From Promethearchaeota archaeon (lineage in GTDB: Archaea; Asgardarchaeota; Lokiarchaeia; Sigyniarchaeales; SOKP01), in assembly GCA_016839705.1 (NCBI GenBank), contig JAEOTR010000057.1, positions 1 to 64,000 of the forward strand: a stretch of 64,000 nt of DNA. The letters are read 5' to 3'. Made by a program: the position numbers and the translations under genes. The number at the start of each line of letters is the position of its first letter. Positions within the stretch are counted from its first letter, which is position 1. Below, one piece after another: positions 48,877-59,664 of the stretch. The notes below the pieces were generated by a model. It worked only from the letters and a program-made list of their open reading frames with translations, made no database searches and had not been told where the DNA came from.

Positions 48877-49935
48877 TTAATTTTGAAAGGATTTAATAAT
48901 TGAGATAGGGAATCCACAAAATTTACAATTTCCATAAGAATCTAAATACAAATCCTGAATTCCTAACATTTTTCTTTTTATGACTAATTTATAACATTGA
49001 GGGCAATAAGTATGATCATAATCGTTAGAATGTAAATTTCCAAGATATACATATTTTAAACCAACATCTCTTGCAATATCATGTGCATTATTTAGAAGTT
49101 CTAAAGGTGTAGGCTCTGAAAGTCCATAATTAGATGATTTATAATGAGGAAAGAAACGACTTATATGATATGGTGTTAATTCACCTAATTCATTAAATAT
49201 TCTTTCAGCAATTTTTTTAACAATTTCTTCTTTAGAATTTAATCCTTGTATTAATAATGTTGTTATTTCAATATGAACGCCTAAATCCTTTGCTAAACTT
49301 GCATTTCTCCATACTTTCTCTACGTCAGTGCCACAATATTGCTGGACCATATCAGAATCTCCTTTAATATCTATGTTCATTGCATCAAGACCAGCATCTA
49401 CTAGATCTCTTAAAACTTCTTCTGTCATGTAACCATTTGTGACGTATGTATTATATAAACCGTTCTGTTTAGCTAATTTAAATACTTCCAACGAATATTC
49501 AAACAATAATGTAGGTTCATTAAAAGAAATTGATGTACCTTTACATTTTCTTTTTAAAGCAATCTCTATCAATTTCTTAGGTGAGAAAAATTCATCAAAT
49601 GTCACAAATTGAATCGCTTTTGATGGACTAGTTTTTGATAGATGATGATTTTGGCACCAAAAACATGAAAAATTACACCCATATGTACCAATAGTTAATG
49701 CTTTACTTCCTGGATGAAAGTGATAAAAAGGTTTCTTTTCGATTGGATTAATTGATAAAGCTGGAATTAATCCATAAACGATTGTATATATTTCTCCCTC
49801 CTTATTAATTCTAGTTTGGCAAAACCCAGATTTTCCATTCGGAATTGTACACTTTCTCTCACAAGTTAAACACTGAGAGGTACTTTCATCAATTTGTCTT
49901 TGGTATTTAGCCTTCTTTACAAATTCTGAATTCAT
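48877..49935 (-). CDS. AmmeMemoRadiSam-type (PflA-like) radical SAM protein
   Basis: GFCQTRINKEGEIYTIVYGLIPALSINPIEKKPFYHFHPGSKALTIGTYGCNFSCFWCQN; C-terminal CPQC...CKFC pair. Confidence 0.9.
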   Translation of the reverse strand: MNSEFVKKAKYQRQIDESTSQCLTCERKCTIPNGKSGFCQTRINKEGEIYTIVYGLIPALSINPIEKKPFYHFHPGSKALTIGTYGCNFSCFWCQNHHLSKTSPSKAIQFVTFDEFFSPKKLIEIALKRKCKGTSISFNEPTLLFEYSLEVFKLAKQNGLYNTYVTNGYMTEEVLRDLVDAGLDAMNIDIKGDSDMVQQYCGTDVEKVWRNASLAKDLGVHIEITTLLIQGLNSKEEIVKKIAERIFNELGELTPYHISRFFPHYKSSNYGLSEPTPLELLNNAHDIARDVGLKYVYLGNLHSNDYDHTYCPQCYKLVIKRKMLGIQDLYLDSYGNCKFCGFPISIIKSFQN

Positions 49936-50187
49936 TCAAATCAATCTTGAAATTTAATAATGCCTTTTATACCTTTCATGTTTTTAATTACATAATAATT
50001 AGAGAATATTATTAGCCATCTTGTTTTAAATTAAGGTAAACTATCTAAAAAACTCTTTAATAACTAATCGACTAAATTTATAAATCCTAAAATTAGCCCC
50101 AAAACTAACCTTATTAATGGGATTGTCCTACTCTTTAAATAGTATATTTACTTATACTGCAGAAAAGCAATAATTAAAAAAGTGAAA

Positions 50188-50508
50188 ATGTGATTTCGAC
50201 TGCCAAAATGTCCATATTGTAAAGAAGAGCTTGAATTAAAACTCGAAATTAACCCAACACCTATCAACGACAAGTTTAAGAGTGATCTCTTAAAAACTTA
50301 TGAGAGTTTCATAGAAATTCAAGCTGAGGTTGTCCCCTTTGGGGGAAAAATGCTAAAAAGAATGGCAAATTATGGTTTAAAATTTGTTAGTCGATATTTA
50401 GATCGAATTGGAGCTATACCCCTAATATTGCATTCTTGTTCAAAATGCGATTCAGTGATATCATCCGAATCGGTAGTAGATTTAATGTCTTCACAAAGCT
50501 CAAGCTAA
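50188..50508 (+). pseudogene. Zinc-ribbon-like ORF with in-frame TGA directly after ATG
   Basis: ATG(50188) TGA TTT CGA CTG CCA AAA TGT...: FRLPKCPYCKEELELKLEINPTPINDKFKSDLLKTYESFIEIQAEVVPFGGKMLKRMANYGLKFVSRYLDRIGAIPLILHSCSKCDSVISSESVVDLMSSQSSS*. Confidence 0.55.
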
Positions 50509-50556
50509 CCATACATAGCATACTTTGTTTTTATCATAGAATTTATCTAAACGACC

Positions 50557-52725
50557 CTATCTAAAATATTCTTTTGAAACAAGTCTACAGAACTTAACTA
50601 ATTTTTCTCCCAAATCTGTTTTATCAGAGGAATTGGTTAAAATCCAGTTTTTATCGTATAATTTATCTAAATAATCTCCTCTAGCATCGATAGAAAATGC
50701 AAACACTTTGAAAATTTTTTTGACATCATGTATTTCCTTAATAGCATTATTTAAACCATAACTTCCGGATCCTGCGGGTTGTCCATCTGATATAACTATG
50801 ATTATTACATTCTTTTCTAATTTTGCGGCTTCGTGTTTTAAAGAAATCCCATCCAAATTACTGCAAACGCTCCCATGGCAACCAAATTTATCAAATTTTT
50901 TTGAATCTGGATTTTCATTAAAATCTTTTAATAATATATTTATAGCATCATATTCTCCAGTAAATAGCACAATCCGTAATTGAGCAATCTCATAAAGGGC
51001 TTCACAGAGCATTATCATAGCGATTTTAGCACACTCTAATTTAATCCCTTCCATACTACCACTAATGTCTACTAATAAAAGAATTTTAAGTTCCTTTTGT
51101 TTAATTTTTCGAGAAAAACATGTCTTATATTTGTAATCACTGGTAACTGCTTTAATGAATTTACTGTTTAATCTCCCCCTTTTTTGGAAGCTGTCAAAAT
51201 CAATTTGATTCTTAAAATCTTTAAAAATGAATTTTATTCGGGTAATTAAATTTCTAAAATTTTTAATAATTTGGTTATAAGAAAGTACAATAGCTTTCAT
51301 TGTTTCATTTTCTATCCTAGTTTCAACTACTTTCCTTTCTCCTTTTCCCTCAGATAATTTGATGAAGCATATTCCTTTATCTATTGTTAAAAACCTCTCT
51401 TCCATCGGATTTTGAGCCTGATTGACTAATTTTAAAAATTCCCCAAGATAATTTCCTTTTTCAAGCTCTTCTTTACTCATCTTTTCTTCATCAAAAGAGC
51501 TAGATAATAATTCTCCTAATTGGTCAATCCTATCTTGTTCATAATTCATTGCATTTTTTCCATTCGTATTTAATCCTTGTTCCATTTTATCAACTTTAGT
51601 ACACTCAGTGTCACTCAGAGCGCTATCAATGTCAGAATTGGGAAATTCATTAAGAGTATCTTTAATCGAGTCTATATTTTCTATCAATTTTTCTATGTCA
51701 TTAGTAGATAAATCTGAATCTTTGATTTTATCAATAACTTTCTCACTGGTAATATCCAACTCTGAATCCTCTGATTTCTCCCATTTATCTGTAAAATCTT
51801 CAAAATGATTTAATAATGGATCTTTTCTCTGAGCGGTATATTCTGGATATGATTTATAGTCATTATCATCATAATAACACGGATCTTCCATAAAATCCGA
51901 ATCTAATTCAGCCTTACTATCTTTTTCAAGATTATTTCTTAATGTGAATTCTCCAGTATCATTTACACTTTCTACAGGCTTATAATCATCCTCCTCGTGG
52001 TCATATTCTTGATATCTAACTTGAGAGGGTGCAGATCCTTTAGATTGAGGTGAGATTCTTTTAATCCTCCTTTTGATATAATATTTCTTTAAAACCTTGG
52101 ATAATTGATCTATTGTAATAATTGAAGAAGTGGGCGTCAGAGTTTTTAACAAAAATGTTTTTGCAACAGATATCGCGTTCCAATCTTCATCAGACATTAA
52201 TCGGGTCCTAAATTTTGGTTTCTTCTGAAAGTCTTTATAATCCTCCATATACAAATTTATATAAACAAGAATATCACCCGATTCTTTCATTCTTAATTTC
52301 AATTCAGGCAATAAACTTTTAGTAAATGTTCTCAAATTTTTATAGAAACCTGGAAATTTTATGTTATTTATTGCATTAATTCTTACATCTTCTGCAACAT
52401 TTATGATTTTTTTCACAATAAATTCTGGAAACGAGTATTTAGTGGCTATTGTTTTAGCCAATTTAATAAAGGATAATTCATATGATCCATAACCTATATG
52501 ACCACTTTCATGAGCAACCAAACCTTGTGAAGATATTATGTCACTCTTAATATCGTTTGGTAAGTAGATAAATCGACCATCGGTAAAAGCTATATGTGAA
52601 CTTTGGTTGAAATTAATTGAAATATCATTGTTACCACTAATTCTTTTAGCGGTGTTTGTTAAGGCAAATAAATCTGAAAGAAAATCTTTCTTAAAAAGCT
52701 CATATAATTCTGTAAATACTCTCAC
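50557..52725 (-). CDS. VWA-domain protein, NorD/CobT-like, with N-terminal HExxH motif
   Basis: LLLVDISGSMEGIKLECAKIAM MIDAS motif; GLVAHESGHIGYGSYE. Confidence 0.88.
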   Translation of the reverse strand: MRVFTELYELFKKDFLSDLFALTNTAKRISGNNDISINFNQSSHIAFTDGRFIYLPNDIKSDIISSQGLVAHESGHIGYGSYELSFIKLAKTIATKYSFPEFIVKKIINVAEDVRINAINNIKFPGFYKNLRTFTKSLLPELKLRMKESGDILVYINLYMEDYKDFQKKPKFRTRLMSDEDWNAISVAKTFLLKTLTPTSSIITIDQLSKVLKKYYIKRRIKRISPQSKGSAPSQVRYQEYDHEEDDYKPVESVNDTGEFTLRNNLEKDSKAELDSDFMEDPCYYDDNDYKSYPEYTAQRKDPLLNHFEDFTDKWEKSEDSELDITSEKVIDKIKDSDLSTNDIEKLIENIDSIKDTLNEFPNSDIDSALSDTECTKVDKMEQGLNTNGKNAMNYEQDRIDQLGELLSSSFDEEKMSKEELEKGNYLGEFLKLVNQAQNPMEERFLTIDKGICFIKLSEGKGERKVVETRIENETMKAIVLSYNQIIKNFRNLITRIKFIFKDFKNQIDFDSFQKRGRLNSKFIKAVTSDYKYKTCFSRKIKQKELKILLLVDISGSMEGIKLECAKIAMIMLCEALYEIAQLRIVLFTGEYDAINILLKDFNENPDSKKFDKFGCHGSVCSNLDGISLKHEAAKLEKNVIIIVISDGQPAGSGSYGLNNAIKEIHDVKKIFKVFAFSIDARGDYLDKLYDKNWILTNSSDKTDLGEKLVKFCRLVSKEYFR

Positions 52726-52755
52726 CTACAATTATGTATAAATTTTTGTTGACCA

Positions 52756-54009
52756 CTAAAATATTGGGCTATCATTTTTCATGAAATTCATTAACTCCTG
52801 CTTTTTATACCGATATAACCACTTAATATAATTAAGAGTTATTTCTCCTCGAAAGAGATAATTTTTTCCTGTGTCTTTCTTATAGAGTTCGTGTAAGCCT
52901 TTTTTTTTGGTCAAAAAAATATAATCCTGAAAGGTCTTTCTATTGTAACACCAAAACCAATCAATGAATTTCCACATTATCCCCCCATTTTTCTTTAGAG
53001 CATTATCTTGTTTATAAAAATGAATATATTTAATAACATGTTTCTTCATATTGGTTATTATTCTTTGTTCTTCTGTTTCGCTTAACTCGATTTCTTCCTC
53101 TTGGATGACTTTAGAGTTTCCTTCAGGGGATAGAACTCCTCTCAATTTGCTCTCAAACATTTTGCCATCTAATATCATAGCTATACTCTTTTTCTCTTCT
53201 TGATTTTCCCCTAATTTGTTTATAATTATATTTTCAATATTATTTCTCAGAAACTTGGGGGGCATACTGGAAACAACTAAGCAAAAATTTACGACTAGAC
53301 GGGTTGAAAAAATTTTTGTTATAGAAAAGTCTTTAGTAGCTTGCTTTCTTATTTGCCTAGCGGCGTCAACAACGATTTCTGCTAATTTTCTATCACATCC
53401 AGACATTTTAGTTGCGATTTCAATTTCTTTTGGTTTTATCGGGTAATCTATTTCAGGGCTCGCAATGAAGCGATCTTCAAAAGCTTCTTGAAGCTTATTA
53501 ATCCCAATTACACCCTTATTTAATGTGCCAATTATTACAAGTTTACTCTTCGGATTTAATTCGTATCTTTCAAAACCTTTAGATATCAAATTAAGGTGAT
53601 TCTCTGATAGCAATGAATTTAATGAAATCTGTTCACTTTCTCGAATAGCGTTTACTTCATTAATTATAATAAAAGAAATCCCCTTCTTATTAGCATCTTC
53701 TATAGCTCTAGTCAAAGGGCCAAAATTAAATCTTGTCTCTCCTTTAAATAATTCCCAGTAACCCTCAATATCACGTCTATCAAGGTCAGGAGATCCATCA
53801 ATGATGTAATAATGAGCGTTAAAAGAATTTGCCAGTGTTATCGCGAGTAAAGTTTTTCCTGTACCAGGAGGTCCATGCAATAAAACACCCATACATGTCC
53901 CTTCCTCAACTGATTTAATTAAATTCTTTAAATAATCAAATTCATCATTTTGCTGAATATAACCATAATTACTACGGTTTTGTGAGATTAAAATAATTGA
54001 TTCCTCCAA
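52756..54009 (-). CDS. MoxR-like AAA+ ATPase
   Basis: GVLLHGPPGTGKTLLAITLA Walker A; ISFIIINEVNAIRESEQISLNSLLSE; FEDRFIASPEIDYP. Confidence 0.92.
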   Translation of the reverse strand: MEESIILISQNRSNYGYIQQNDEFDYLKNLIKSVEEGTCMGVLLHGPPGTGKTLLAITLANSFNAHYYIIDGSPDLDRRDIEGYWELFKGETRFNFGPLTRAIEDANKKGISFIIINEVNAIRESEQISLNSLLSENHLNLISKGFERYELNPKSKLVIIGTLNKGVIGINKLQEAFEDRFIASPEIDYPIKPKEIEIATKMSGCDRKLAEIVVDAARQIRKQATKDFSITKIFSTRLVVNFCLVVSSMPPKFLRNNIENIIINKLGENQEEKKSIAMILDGKMFESKLRGVLSPEGNSKVIQEEEIELSETEEQRIITNMKKHVIKYIHFYKQDNALKKNGGIMWKFIDWFWCYNRKTFQDYIFLTKKKGLHELYKKDTGKNYLFRGEITLNYIKWLYRYKKQELMNFMKNDSPIF

Positions 54010-54218
54010 AGTTTTAATTTACTTGCTTATATTATATATCCTTCAAAATTAAATTACCCCAAATATGAAATATTGAAATACAAATAATTCTAATTATAAA
54101 TTTTTATGTCTTGGTGATTATTTGTTATTCTCCAATAATATTTAAAAAATAAGTGTATATCAAATTAGTAAAAAAAAGGATATCACTTTACTTTTACATA
54201 ATAGGTTAAGATAAATGA

Positions 54219-55034
54219 TTAAGGTGCCACAATCAAAATAACTATATAAACAAGCATTAAATTCCCTAGTATAATCCCTGTATCTTTTAGAGAGGATCTT
54301 CCTAATAAATTATTTCTCGGGGTTCTAAATACATATAAGATCCCGATTGGAAAGAATAAAATTGGAATGAATACTAAATACAGAGTTATAATAAACGATA
54401 CTATTGCTATAATTAATGATATGATTGATGCTATCCAAATTACTAACTGAGATGTTCTTGGTTTTAACTTAGATAAAGAATCCCCGTCAATCATTTCGTG
54501 AACCATTTGACCTGTAAACGCTACAGAAATAACTGTGCCTAATATTAAAGATTCGGCTAATGTAAGATTTGGTAAAAAGCCCATGATAATATCTCCCGCA
54601 TTAATTTTAATCATAAACCATGGTAAAACAATGTGTGAAGTGCCTAAGATTATATGGTTTATAATCGTAAGAGATTTAAAAAAACAGTAAAAAACAACCA
54701 TTAACACAATTAAAATTAAGTAAACTGCGAGTAATGGATTAACTAAGATCTCATTTGCAAAACAAGTAGTTCCTAAAACAAAACTTCCAATTGAGATCAC
54801 TAATATTTCCTTGCGAGAATATCCTTTCACTCTTTCTAAAGTTTCCTTCTCATTCGGATCTTTCATATCAATTACATCATTTAGAGTATTTCCCGTTATG
54901 GCATAAAACATAAAACCAGTTAAAATCCAAATATGAGAGATCAAATCGTAATTGTTTAAATAGATACACAATAAACATGGTATTAATACGGAGAAAACAT
55001 ATTCAACTCGAAGGAGCCTAAAGCCTTTACTCAT
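54219..55034 (-). CDS. UbiA-family prenyltransferase-like membrane protein
   Basis: GNTLNDVIDMKDPNEKETLERVKG, NDxxDxxxD-type motif; multiple TM helices. Confidence 0.75.
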   Translation of the reverse strand: MSKGFRLLRVEYVFSVLIPCLLCIYLNNYDLISHIWILTGFMFYAITGNTLNDVIDMKDPNEKETLERVKGYSRKEILVISIGSFVLGTTCFANEILVNPLLAVYLILIVLMVVFYCFFKSLTIINHIILGTSHIVLPWFMIKINAGDIIMGFLPNLTLAESLILGTVISVAFTGQMVHEMIDGDSLSKLKPRTSQLVIWIASIISLIIAIVSFIITLYLVFIPILFFPIGILYVFRTPRNNLLGRSSLKDTGIILGNLMLVYIVILIVAP

Positions 55035-55219
55035 ATAAAATAATCACATTACTCATGATACTAAATTAATTTCTAGTATAATCAAAAAGATTTAAGATTT
55101 CTGAGATAAATCCATATATATTAAAGATTAGAGGAAAGAACATAGATCGTTTAGTTAAAAAATTGTAATATTTTGTTAAATGAAGAGAAAAATCCAACAA
55201 TTTATTTTGGAACATAAAT

Positions 55220-56071
55220 TTGAGTGTAATACTTATGGAAAACTATATCCTTTTAGTAGATTGCACGGATGAAAAAGGACTCATCCATAAAATAACCGGT
55301 GTCCTATATGATCAGGGTTTAAATATAATTAGCAATAGCGAATTTGTTGAAGAAGAAAGCAATCATTTCTTCATGCGTTCAGAATTTACCGGAGATATCA
55401 ATGGTAATGCTATCCTTAATCAATTAAGAGAGGTTTTGCCTAAGGATTCAACCAGCAAACTAATTAAATTTAGAAAAAAGAGAATAGTCGTATTTGTGAG
55501 TAAAGAACATCACTGTCTAGGAGATCTTTTAGTAAAGAATGAATTTAATGAAATGAATGCTGAAATTCTTGCCATTATCAGCAATCATTCAGTCTTAGAA
55601 TCATTAGTTGAAAAATTTAATATCCCATTTTACTATGAGAGTCATCAAAATAAGACGAGAGAAGATCATGAGGAAAAAATTTTAGAAATCCTCAAGAAAT
55701 ATGAACCTGATTATTTAATTCTCGCTAAGTATATGCGAATCTTAACTTCCAATTTCCTATCAAAATATGAAAATAAAATAATTAATATCCATCATTCCTT
55801 CCTACCTGCTTTTATTGGAGTAAATCCTTATGAGCAAGCATTCAAACGAGGTGTTAAGATCATTGGCGCTACATCACACATTGTTACGGAAGAATTAGAT
55901 GAAGGGCCGATAATAGCTCAAGAAATTATTAATATTAATCATAAATATACTGTAAAAGATATGAAACAAGCAGGGAGAGAAGTTGAAATTTCTGCTCTAT
56001 CAAAAGCAATGAAGCTTGTATTTGAAGATAGAGTTTTTTTAAGTAATAATAAAACAATAATATTTGAGTGA
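55220..56071 (+). CDS. purU: Formyltetrahydrofolate deformylase (PurU-like): ACT + formyltransferase domains (TTG 55220 or ATG 55235 start)
   Basis: NYILLVDCTDEKGLIHKITGVLYDQGLNII; HHCLGDLLVKNEF; LAKYMRILTSNFLSKYENKIINIHHSFLPAFIGVNPYEQAFKRGVKIIGATSHIVTEELDEGPII. Confidence 0.95.
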   Translation: MSVILMENYILLVDCTDEKGLIHKITGVLYDQGLNIISNSEFVEEESNHFFMRSEFTGDINGNAILNQLREVLPKDSTSKLIKFRKKRIVVFVSKEHHCLGDLLVKNEFNEMNAEILAIISNHSVLESLVEKFNIPFYYESHQNKTREDHEEKILEILKKYEPDYLILAKYMRILTSNFLSKYENKIINIHHSFLPAFIGVNPYEQAFKRGVKIIGATSHIVTEELDEGPIIAQEIININHKYTVKDMKQAGREVEISALSKAMKLVFEDRVFLSNNKTIIFE

Positions 56072-56081
56072 ATTTCTACAT

Positions 56082-56312
56082 TTATATTTCTCTGAGAACG
56101 ACTACTTCTTCTGGCAAGTAAATTTTTAAGATATCTCCTAGTATCTTATCATCCGTTATTGGTATCCCTCTGATCATGAATTGGGATTTTTTAAGAGGAT
56201 CTATATCCCATTTATATTCACTTAGAAGATATCTTTTTATTTCAATAAATTTTTCATCTGGATCGATCATAAAATCATCCATTAGCTTTTCGATATCCTT
56301 TACTTTAACCAT
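56082..56312 (-). CDS. Small hypothetical protein
   Basis: 76-aa ORF, charged, ATG start; no family recognised. Confidence 0.5.
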   Translation of the reverse strand: MVKVKDIEKLMDDFMIDPDEKFIEIKRYLLSEYKWDIDPLKKSQFMIRGIPITDDKILGDILKIYLPEEVVVLREI

Positions 56313-56537
56313 TTACCGGTCGCCTACGCTAAAATATAATTTGATAGGTATACTTCCATGTATTATAAATAGTTAGGTTTGATATATTTTTTATTTAATT
56401 TAGAATTCACTAAATTAAAACATTTATCAAATGATTTATGGTTTTTTTAAATGAATTTGGAAACATATAAAAATTAGTCTTTTTATTTAAAATCTAAAAA
56501 TCAATATGAGCACTAGTCAGATAGGACAGAATTGCCT

Positions 56538-57008
56538 ATGAAAAAAATCAAATGGAAAGAGAAATCTACGGAATGGATAGAGAATTTAAAAGAGAGTTTT
56601 TTAAAAAGTATTATTTACAGAGTAATAACAATTTCCCTCGGGATGTTAGTTGCTTTTATAATTACTGGGAGTTTAGCTGCTGCACTTTCGCTAGGGATTA
56701 TAACCGAAACAGTTCAATTTTTTAATTATTTCATTTATGAATCAGTATGGACTAATTTTCATGACAAACGATTAAAGAGAAAGATTCTTGAGACGAAAGA
56801 AGTTAATATCAAATTTGATTTTGAATTAATTAAGGATATTTCATATGATTTTTCTCAAACAGATACTTTTGTTAAGGAAACTCATGATTCGATTATAAGA
56901 TTTTTTGAAAGAATTTTAGAAAATACCAACCTAGGTGAAATACATGAAAGTATTCTTAGGGATAAGTCACATTTTGAACTCAAACACAAACAAAGAAGTT
57001 TTAAGTAA
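56538..57008 (+). CDS. DUF2061-like membrane protein
   Basis: RVITISLGMLVAFIITGSLAAALSLGIITETVQFFNYFIYESVWTNF. Confidence 0.75.
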   Translation: MKKIKWKEKSTEWIENLKESFLKSIIYRVITISLGMLVAFIITGSLAAALSLGIITETVQFFNYFIYESVWTNFHDKRLKRKILETKEVNIKFDFELIKDISYDFSQTDTFVKETHDSIIRFFERILENTNLGEIHESILRDKSHFELKHKQRSFK

Positions 57009-57032
57009 TATTATCAATTAAGGCTTTTCCTA

Positions 57033-57836
57033 TTAAGGAATAAAATACATTCTGATCGCTAATCCTATAAGAATAATAGCTACAAAAAATTGTAAAATAT
57101 GCTTATGTATTTTTTTTGAGAACTTTGTGCCGAAAATAGAACCAATTATCGCTCCAATGCCAATCAGAAGTCCAATGAAATAATGAATTTCTCCAAAAGT
57201 TACTCTAACCGCAGTATTGTATATCCCAATCAAAAAAATCGTCGCTGTTGATACCGCTGTTGCGAAGTGAATTGGTAGTTTGAAAATTATGCTCAGAATT
57301 GGGACGAATAGCATACCTCCCCCGATTCCGCATAGGTAGGCAACAAAACCCGCTAAAAAGAATAAAGGAATTGCTTTTGTTAAATTTGATTTTTTTATGA
57401 AATTATCATAAGAAAATTCTAACTCCAGATTTTTTCCATCTAATCTTTCTGCTTTAGAAGAATTATATGCTTTACGTATCATATTTAACCCTGAAAAAAG
57501 TACTATTGAGGCTATAACAATTTTTAAGATTGAGTTATCAATTGGTATAAACATAAAAAAGACTGTCGCACTGATACTTCCTAATAAAGCAAAACTTGCA
57601 AACATTAATGAAATTTTGAAATTGATTTTCCCTTGTTTAAAATAACTAATAAATGCTATACCAGAGAAGAGAAAAATAATGAACGTAGATGTATCTCTCG
57701 CTTCATTAATTGGAATAGCAAGTAATAAAATCATAGTACTCATATAAAAAGCTCCACCTCCGATTCCTGCAATGGAGCCAATAATTCCAAATAAAACACC
57801 AAAAACAACTAAGATGATGATTATAAATGCATCCAT
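57033..57836 (-). CDS. TauE/SafE-family permease
   Basis: GIIGSIAGIGGGAFYMSTMILL and second repeat AYLCGIGGGMLFVPILSIIF. Confidence 0.9.
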   Translation of the reverse strand: MDAFIIIILVVFGVLFGIIGSIAGIGGGAFYMSTMILLLAIPINEARDTSTFIIFLFSGIAFISYFKQGKINFKISLMFASFALLGSISATVFFMFIPIDNSILKIVIASIVLFSGLNMIRKAYNSSKAERLDGKNLELEFSYDNFIKKSNLTKAIPLFFLAGFVAYLCGIGGGMLFVPILSIIFKLPIHFATAVSTATIFLIGIYNTAVRVTFGEIHYFIGLLIGIGAIIGSIFGTKFSKKIHKHILQFFVAIILIGLAIRMYFIP

Positions 57837-57968
57837 AAAAAGTGAAATATGATATTTTATTATTAGTTTTCTAAAAATTCGAGGGGTAGAAGGAACAATA
57901 ATAAATTAAAAAAAAGAGATTATTATAATAGAAAAAAATTAAAAACTCAATTTATTTTATGTTTTAAT

Positions 57969-58385
57969 ATGCCCAATTCTAATGCTGACAAACTCCTACT
58001 TGAATTAGTAGCGTGTGATCGTTGTAAAAATGCCTTTATGATGAATAAAGGAGAGAAATTGAGAAAACAAGAAAATAATGAAGAGCTTGTTTGCAAAAAT
58101 TGCATAAAATTAGAAGAAAGAAAGAAACAACTTGAATTGGGTGTAATAAATAACCTGATTGAATCGCATAAAGAAATAGAAGTTTCCATATTAGAAGTTA
58201 AAGATAATATAGATATTTCTAAGTCTGAGTTTAATAAGCAACATTTTTTAGAGAGAATTAAGAAAAGATCTCAAGCTCTTACCAAATCAATTGAACTTTT
58301 ACAAAAAATTGTTGAATCTAACGATGAAAAGTATATCAATGATTATAAGAAACTATTCGAAAAACTAAAGGAAGATTTGTCTTAA
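57969..58385 (+). CDS. Hypothetical protein with CxxC pair and coiled coil
   Basis: VACDRCKNAFMMNKGEKLRKQENNEELVCKNCIKLEERKKQLE. Confidence 0.6.
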   Translation: MPNSNADKLLLELVACDRCKNAFMMNKGEKLRKQENNEELVCKNCIKLEERKKQLELGVINNLIESHKEIEVSILEVKDNIDISKSEFNKQHFLERIKKRSQALTKSIELLQKIVESNDEKYINDYKKLFEKLKEDLS

Positions 58386-58411
58386 TTTTTTACCATTAAT
58401 TCGATGTAATG

Positions 58412-59215
58412 TTAGATTTTTTTAAAAATAAACGCAATGTTCATTATTTTCTTTAAGGACTGGTATTTCGCATCAATCTTCATGAGGTTAGATAGAATAT
58501 TTACAATTAAATCCCAGATTTTACCAAATATATAGTTGTTTTCATATCTACATCTCAGAGTACTTATATTTTTTTCAACTTTAGAGGGATTTGTTGATTG
58601 GATATCTGAGATTCGCATTAATTGCCCATATATTCCAAATGTCTTGAGATGTTTTAAATTAAATTTTCTGAAGAGGTGTATTATTTCTTCAATTTCATAT
58701 CTTCTACGGTGTCCAATTAATTTATCTTGATATGTGTAATATTTCATTCTATGAGGAACAGTTATGATGACTAATCCATTTCTTTTAAGAACTCTGCTCA
58801 TCTCTGAAATCGCTAATTGGTCTTTTTTAACATGTTCTAACACATCAAGAGCACTTATAAACTCAATGGAGTTGTTTCTATAGGGTAAACTTATAAGATC
58901 CCCACATAAAGGGTGCCACCCATTTTCATTAGTATATTGGGTTAAAGGAAGACTTGCAATATCAAAGAAAGATTTAATCTCAACATTATCTAAATGGGTG
59001 AGAATGGAATTACCAGAAGAACCAAGATCAATACCGTGGTTAAATTTTCTATTATGACTCAAACTTGCCTTTATAAGGTCAAATTTACATTTTATCCCCG
59101 GAGATATATTATATTCTAACGCAGTCCTACACGAAAAGTTCTTATGCTTGTCGTAAAATTCTTTTAGCATTTCATAATCGGATAATTTTTTATTACTAAG
59201 TTTAAAAATATTCAA
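58412..59215 (-). CDS. SAM-dependent methyltransferase (class I)
   Basis: HGIDLGSSGNSILTHL; FISALDVLEHVKKDQLAISEMSRVLKRNGLVIITVPHR. Confidence 0.85.
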   Translation of the reverse strand: MNIFKLSNKKLSDYEMLKEFYDKHKNFSCRTALEYNISPGIKCKFDLIKASLSHNRKFNHGIDLGSSGNSILTHLDNVEIKSFFDIASLPLTQYTNENGWHPLCGDLISLPYRNNSIEFISALDVLEHVKKDQLAISEMSRVLKRNGLVIITVPHRMKYYTYQDKLIGHRRRYEIEEIIHLFRKFNLKHLKTFGIYGQLMRISDIQSTNPSKVEKNISTLRCRYENNYIFGKIWDLIVNILSNLMKIDAKYQSLKKIMNIAFIFKKI

Positions 59216-59258
59216 ATATTAAAATTTAACATCTAGCAATCAAAGTGTCAAATTTAAG

Positions 59259-59663
59259 ATGATTCAATTAAGTGTGTTCCTAGACGATCGACCCGGCATG
59301 TTAGCTAAATTCATTAAACTTCTAATGGATAACAAAATTTTTATTAGAGCTTTAACTGTTGCAAAAACACCTGAATATGGATTACTATTGATCTTAGTAG
59401 ATAAACCAAAAGAGTGTATTGATCTTTTAGAGGAAAATAATTACCTTCTTTCCACCACAGAAGTTATTGCTATTAGATTAAACGATCATCCACAAGCATT
59501 ATATGAGATTCCAAAATCCTTAGGCGATAATAAAATCAATATTGATTATTGCTATTCTACTTTAGTAAAAGATGATTCCATGTTGATTGTGCGTGTGGAA
59601 GACGATTTTATCAATGAAGCAGTAGAAACACTGCAAAAAACAGGATTCACAATTATTGAATAA
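59259..59663 (+). CDS. Tandem ACT-domain protein
   Basis: IQLSVFLDDRPGMLAKFIKLLMDNKIFIRAL; VIAIRLNDHPQALYEIPKSLGDNKINIDYCYS. Confidence 0.88.
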   Translation: MIQLSVFLDDRPGMLAKFIKLLMDNKIFIRALTVAKTPEYGLLLILVDKPKECIDLLEENNYLLSTTEVIAIRLNDHPQALYEIPKSLGDNKINIDYCYSTLVKDDSMLIVRVEDDFINEAVETLQKTGFTIIE

Positions 59664-59664
59664 T

